A DNA stretch of 64,000 nucleotides from Hsuehochloa calcarea (lineage: Eukaryota; Streptophyta; Magnoliopsida; Poales; Poaceae): assembly GCA_036346395.1 (NCBI GenBank), contig CM070598.1, positions 4,013,517 through 4,077,516 on the forward strand, written 5' to 3'. Shown in pieces: positions 59,066 through 64,000 of the stretch. The notes under the pieces were generated by a model, which saw only the letters and a program-made list of their open reading frames with translations, was not told where the DNA came from and searched no databases. The translations under genes were made by a program, and so were the position numbers. Positions within the stretch are counted from its first letter, which is position 1. Each line of letters opens with the position of its first letter.

Positions 59066-60079
59066 CTCGAAATCTATAACTTTTAAGTATCTGAAATTTC
59101 ATGAAAATACTATACTGTTGGAAATGCATTCCAACGGTATAACGAGGGCTAGCAGCTCCCAAATACATTAGATATGCATTGATGGATTCGTATAAACCAA
59201 CCTGGGATAAGCTGAATTGAGGTGATACAAGAATGGAACAAAGGCTTGTGTGGTAAATTTTTTATATAATAAAAATGATGTTTGAGATGATGCATGAATC
59301 ATGATACATGAGGTGAGGAGTGGGAAGGGGAAATGATTGTCATGTAGGGTCATGTGAGCGAGCCCTGTCAATAAGTAAGAAATTGGGATGAACCTGGTGG
59401 GCCATCCTAGGCCAGACAACTGGCATTTTCAGGCCGTCCTCACTGAGAAATCGATCTACCAGATCACCATCAACAAGGCTCTAGGCCTCCAACGGTTTTT
59501 CTAGAATGGTTGGAGTTTTTCTTGGATGAAACTCTATATGTGCGAGCTTTTCTTTGCTAGTTCTCAAACAAATTAGAAGTTTTTCTCTGCTCAGTGGTAA
59601 CCTCATTCTAGCAATGTTGTAGAAATGTCTCTGAATTATCGCACATGAGATGATTACACATGCGATGATACACACACACATATGTCGTAGTAGTATTATT
59701 TGAACATGAATTCGATCAAGTACGAAATACAAATCACTTTGATAGAGATGTATCATCACACGATTTAAGTGGTATATGAGAGTGGAAGTATGTACTCTCA
59801 GGAGTATCGTATCATTTTCACACACACACACTAATCTGCGCCTGAGCGTAGAATAAGTTATTCTACGCTCATGCCACCTCACTGCGCGTGGACCGAGCCG
59901 CCCCTAAAGAGCTCCGAACATGCCATTTTGGCCCACTAACCCATGATCCCCGCGTGTGATGTCACACGTCTAGTGCGTGCTATGATGAGATCGAAAGTAA
60001 TTGTGATAGTAATTTTACTGCTTGCACGATCACCGCGTTTATTTTTTTCACGATTGTTTGATACGCTCATGGATAGATG
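59066..60079. other. Intergenic DNA with palindromes
   Basis: GTTGGAAATGCATTCCAAC lies at about 59,118-59,136. A near-perfect palindrome of 27 bases (arms GAGCGTAGAATAA and TTATTCTACGCTC) lies at about 59,843-59,870. Small CACACACA runs occur near 59,670 and 59,820. No gene is supported. Confidence 0.5.
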
Positions 60080-61620
60080 TTCCAGTAAACTACAAGTAGA
60101 GTCTAGCAAATCTTTGTGTAATAGGGCAGTACAGTCATGTGGAAGCTGTAGTAAACCACTTTTAGCGATGCAGTAAATATTTTTTAGTAAATTCATATAG
60201 TTTTTTAAAAATTTCCAAAGTTATATCATTCTGTTATTTTCACCGTCACCAAGCTACTGGTGAAAATCGTTCGTGAATTGGAGCTTCCAATCAAAAGTTA
60301 CTGTGAAAATAAGAAAAGGAATATTCATGTACAAAATAAGAAACCAATTGTTCTAGTTGGTTGTCTACTAGTCTGTACTAGTCGGCTAAGATGGCAGTAA
60401 AGTCATGTGGAGGTTACAGTAAATTTTTCATAACATAGCAGTAAAGTCATGTGGAGGTTGTAGTAAATCTTTTTTGTAACAGAGCAGTAAAGTCATGTAG
60501 AGGCTACAGTAAATTTATTTTAGCGATGGAGTAAATCTTTTTTAGAAAACGCACAAAGAGATTTTTATTTACAAGACTTATATCATACTGTTACCCTTGT
60601 CGTCACCAAGCTACCGTGAAAACCGTTCGTGAATCGGAGTTTCCAATCAAATGTTATTGCAAAAAAAGAAACATTTATGTACAAAATAAGGAACTGATTG
60701 TTTGCTAGTTTGTTATCTACTTATCTATAATAGTCGGTTAAGATGACAGTAAAGTCATGTAGTGACTGTAGCAAATATCTTTTAGCAATGTAGTAAATAT
60801 TTTTTAGTAAATGCACATGGAGGTTTTTATTTGCAAGACTTATATCATTTTGTTACTCTCGTCGTCACCAAACTATGGGTGATAACCATTCGTGGATCGG
60901 AGCTTCCAATCCGATGTTATTGTGAAAATAAGAAAAGAAATATATGTGTACAAAATAAAGAACCGATTGTTTGCTAGTTGGTTGTCTATTTGTCTGTACT
61001 AGTTAACTAAGATGGCAATAAAGTCATGTGGAGGTTGCATCAAATCTTTTTATAGCAGAATAATAAAATCATCTAGAGGTTTTAGTAAAAAAAATTTGTA
61101 ACAAAATAGTAAAGTCGTGTAGAGGTTGCTGTAAATATTTTTGTAACAGAGTAGTAAAGTCATGTAGAGGCTGCAGTAAATCTCTTTTAGTAATGCAGTA
61201 AATATTTTTTAGTGAACGCATAGAGAGGTTTTTATTTGCGAGACTTATATCATTTTGTTATCTTCATCGTCGCCAAGCCACCGGTGAAAATCGTTCATGA
61301 ATTGGAGCTTTCAATAAAAAATTATTGCGAAAACAAGAAAAGAAACATTCATGTATAAAACAAGGAACTGATTATTTGCTAATTAGTTGTCTACTTGTCT
61401 GTACTAGTCGGCTAAGATGGTAGTAAAGTCATGTGGAGGTTGTAGTAAATATCTTCTAGTGATGTAGTAAATTTTTTAATAAACACAAAGATAAAATTTT
61501 ATTTTCGAGACTTATATCATTTTGTTACCATCGTCGTCACTAAGGTACCAGTGAAAACCGTTCGTGAATCGGAGCTTCCAATAAAAAATTATTGCTATAA
61601 CAAGAGAAAGACATGTTTAC
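60080..61620. repeat. Five-unit complex tandem repeat
   Basis: The phrase CGTCACCAAGCTAC...GTGAAAACCGTTCGTGAATC recurs near 60,240, 60,600, 60,862, 61,267 and 61,533. Successive spacings are about 360, 261, 405 and 267 bases. The length difference comes from a sub-repeat of about 45-50 bases (CAGTAAAGTCATGTGGAGG, then TGTAGTAAATCTTTTT), present one to three times per unit. Sequence identity between units is moderate (old or fast-evolving). No coding capacity. Confidence 0.8.
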
Positions 61621-61880
61621 GTACACACCATGGATTCGTGCAGGTTTTACTGTCATATTAGACGATATCGAGACTTTTACTATCGATTGCAACGTGCGTG
61701 CGCGTGTTTTACCGTCGATCCCACAAGGGAAGCGCGTGAGCTGGTGCGCCACGCGCGTGTGGCCCAAGCAACGGCCCATGCACGGAATAGTTGTTCAACA
61801 TGTGAGCGCTGAATAAGGCTACTGACGGCCTTAGACGAGCTTGAACGTTTGGAGGAGGAACCTTCAATGTGTTCAACACT
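61621..61880. other. G/C-rich flank of the tandem repeat
   Basis: It contains CGCGTGAGCTGGTGCGCCAC and other G/C-rich sequence. Several short frames are open on both strands, with no recognised product. Confidence 0.35.
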
Positions 61881-62160
61881 CGTCATGGGTTGATCCTGAT
61901 CCTGCTAGGTTGGACCTTTGCCCTTTGAGAGTTTTGGTTCCTCCTCTGGGCGTAATGTTGTGGGAGAGAGAGCTCCCTCATCAACCTTGTCCGTGACACA
62001 ATTCCTTGGGTCTGGTGAAAGATCCCTACAAATGACATTACCATCAGACAAAATGATGCTTTGTTCGTACTTGTAACTGCCATCCATATCGAGTCATATA
62101 TAGTCTTCAAAATCGAACAAATTCCCCTCATTCCACTCTCCTGCCATGAAAACATCATAG
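61683..62160 (-). pseudogene. Possible transposon-derived gene fragment
   Basis: On the minus strand the frame MDGSYKYEQSIILSDGNV (62,087 downwards) continues to RPEEEPKLSKGKGPT, and a further frame with a Ser-rich tail (EGSSSKRSSSSKAV) follows. Just upstream an AG acceptor-like CATGGCAG and an acidic stretch are present. The acidic/Ser-rich composition and broken frames look like a transposon-associated ORF, but I cannot name the family. Confidence 0.3.
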
Positions 62161-62199
62161 TTAAAAATAAAGACAATTTGTCGAAAAGGATATGAGAAA

Positions 62200-63060
62200 T
62201 AGGAGTTCCTCACAAACGGCGTTAACTGTCGATAGTTTAATATTGATTTTATGAATGAATGTGGGGGCTCTCCTAGAGTAAAACTACACAGAAAATGACA
62301 TGATAATTTTATACAGGATCATGCCTTCTTCCTAAGATAATAATAACCCTACTCCGGTGTTGTTGTATTGATTGTGTTTACAACAAGAAGGACTAGGGCT
62401 TGATGACTTATGTCTTTTGTTGTAGCTGCCTAATCTCTTGATTGCTTGATCACTCAATCATCTCTCTGTGTCCACCAACTTTACTCCTTATATAGGGCAT
62501 GAAGGGGCGGTAGTTGCTCACGTCAAGAGGCACTTTGTCGTTTGATACAATGTGCATGTTTAAGGGTGGTTATTGTCACAGATATATCCTCCCACATTGC
62601 CTTGCGGTTATGTCAAAGACATAATTTTAATACGTGCAGTTATCTCAGGAATAACGACACATATTAACTACTACGTGTATTAAACACAACTCACAAGTGT
62701 CCCTAGTCAATTGGGCTCACGTGTCTATAAGCTTTATCGATCATAAGGTGGTCGTAGATGACCTAGTTGTAGTAAAACTTAAGACCATAAGGTAATCGTA
62801 ATAGGACTTGCGATCAATAAGTGGTTGTAGAAAAAATTACGACCATGAGGTGATCGTAGTAGGACTTATGATCAATAGGTGGTCGTATAATAACTTATGA
62901 CCATATATGGTGGTCGTAGAATAGCTTACGACTACTAGGTGTGTATGACATCTCTCATTGTTAATATTGAGGGGTACCTTTGAAGGTTATATAAGAGATT
63001 TTATATATAATAATAAATATTATAGATAAATAATTTAATTAATTGAGCATTATTATATCT
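62200..63060. repeat. LTR-like fragment with GTCGTAG array
   Basis: The layout suggests a reverse-oriented LTR: GTGGGGGCTCTCCTAGAG near 62,261, and CCTTATATAGGG at about 62,487-62,498, which may serve as a TATA box read in reverse. At 62,745-62,945, about eight degenerate copies of GGTGGTCGTAGA and ACTTA(C/T)GACCAT occur, like the arrays at 6,395 and 33,400. Exact ends are unknown. Confidence 0.45.
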
Positions 63061-64000
63061 TGGTCAAGTACGGCACACTGCTCGCAAATGCATGATTTGT
63101 CTGATGAGTAAACGATGCAACAAAGTGCAAACGAACAAGCGATCATACTATTGTAAAATTAGCGGTTTTAGCAAATATTCATAATTAATTCTAGCATAAA
63201 TTATAATAATTAAAGTATATTTCTAACATCATATAAATGACATATAAAAATGTAATTTCTTCATGTCAATTAAACATAATAATATGCTCAAAAGATATGA
63301 TTCAAAAACATATAAAATCAGCATAATACTCAGATTTAATTATTTATTTATTGCTCTCAAATGTCGGGCTGCTCATGATAAAACCTTAGCCTCCTTGCCA
63401 CTAATGTCTATACTATTTATAAATTAGATATGATAGGAAAAATTAAGATTTTGAGCTCTAAATAATACTTTAATAATATGTCAAAAATTAATATCTTATA
63501 CAACAAGTTATTCTTTAGTCAACAGAGAATTGAATTTGCTTAACAATGAAATTAATCTCAGAATCAAAACTATAGTATTTTAGTCAACAGAGAAGTAAAT
63601 GACTAATAGAGCTAAAGTATCACAAATTGCAACATGTAAGCCTGTCAACTGACAGAAGACCAACAAGGTCACGGATCAAAGGATCAAATCAGTTCGGTAG
63701 ACACAGTGCAATCGAACTAGCTAAAAATAACAGAGCTGAAAGCTAGATATATAAATTGACAACAATAAACAACACAATTAGAGTTCAAAACTGAATTAGC
63801 TATCAATCCTATTTCAGTATATGACTATTATCTTCACCGAGCTATTAAACCGAACCCACAAGATCACTAAACAATATCTCCCAGTACTAGTATCAATCCA
63901 AATAATCACAATTTCATATTTTAATTAGTACAACACATATACCAAGTGATCCACAAAATGGAAAACCAGAAAACTCAAGAAGCAGATGACACTCAAAGCC
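63061..64000. other. A/T-rich right end, no gene seen
   Basis: Low-G/C sequence without convincing open frames, repeats or RNA genes. It could be intron or intergenic DNA of a gene beyond the window. Confidence 0.45.

Noticed and set aside
60080..61620. Regular repeats considered as a CRISPR array
   Set aside because: Units are hundreds of bases long and diverged, with no spacer-like unique segments, in a plant nuclear context.

Overview
The window is plant nuclear DNA, almost certainly from a grass (Poaceae). The three intact genes have many short exons with GT-AG introns and GC-rich, alanine-rich first exons. They belong to families with familiar grass forms: a PP2C phosphatase, a G-box-binding bZIP factor and a calcium-dependent protein kinase. 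The space between them is filled with nested LTR retrotransposons of grass type, hAT and CACTA transposons, MITEs and foldback DNA. The species cannot be named from the sequence alone. Nothing bacterial, organellar or viral was seen.

Layout. 1-8,640: a decayed hAT transposase (minus strand), split by an unusual 7.1-kb LTR element (1,471-8,599, target duplication TCCTC). Between its two LTR copies this element carries a multi-exon fragment of a host gene. 8,640-10,200: hAT upstream region and a C/T-rich tract. 10,200-13,830: PP2C gene (plus). 13,830-21,800: a foldback MITE, a triplicated exon array, a minus-strand Gypsy-type LTR and a clean solo LTR (19,263-21,084, TSD AGAAT). 21,806-24,444: GBF-type bZIP gene (minus), complete in nine coding exons. 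24,450-29,760: gene-poor A/T-rich DNA with short duplications and a few weak exon candidates. 29,870-31,580: second, distinct decayed hAT (zinc-finger MYM/TTF type, plus). 31,740-40,790: LTR fragments, including a 3.25-kb composite block duplicated in tandem, ending in a Copia 3' LTR. 43,052-46,483: CDPK gene (minus), eight coding exons. 47,300-52,930: MITE-like DNA and a solo LTR (48,419-52,928) that itself contains a nested LTR element (49,887-52,654, TSD CCAAG). 54,669-56,637: non-autonomous CACTA element (TSD TGG). 57,400-64,000: MITE-like DNA, short-motif arrays, a five-unit complex tandem repeat and LTR-like fragments.

The genes are unlinked in function, although all three families are used in plant signalling (dephosphorylation, light/ABA-type G-box transcription, calcium decoding). 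The strongest structural results are four target-site duplications that fix element borders to the base, and the host-gene fragment trapped in the LTR element with its introns and reading frame still present. No wholly new system could be demonstrated. The best candidates for something unusual are the intron-retaining capture, the tandem exon array, the palindrome clusters inside one LTR superfamily, and the GTCGTA arrays shared by three LTR contexts.
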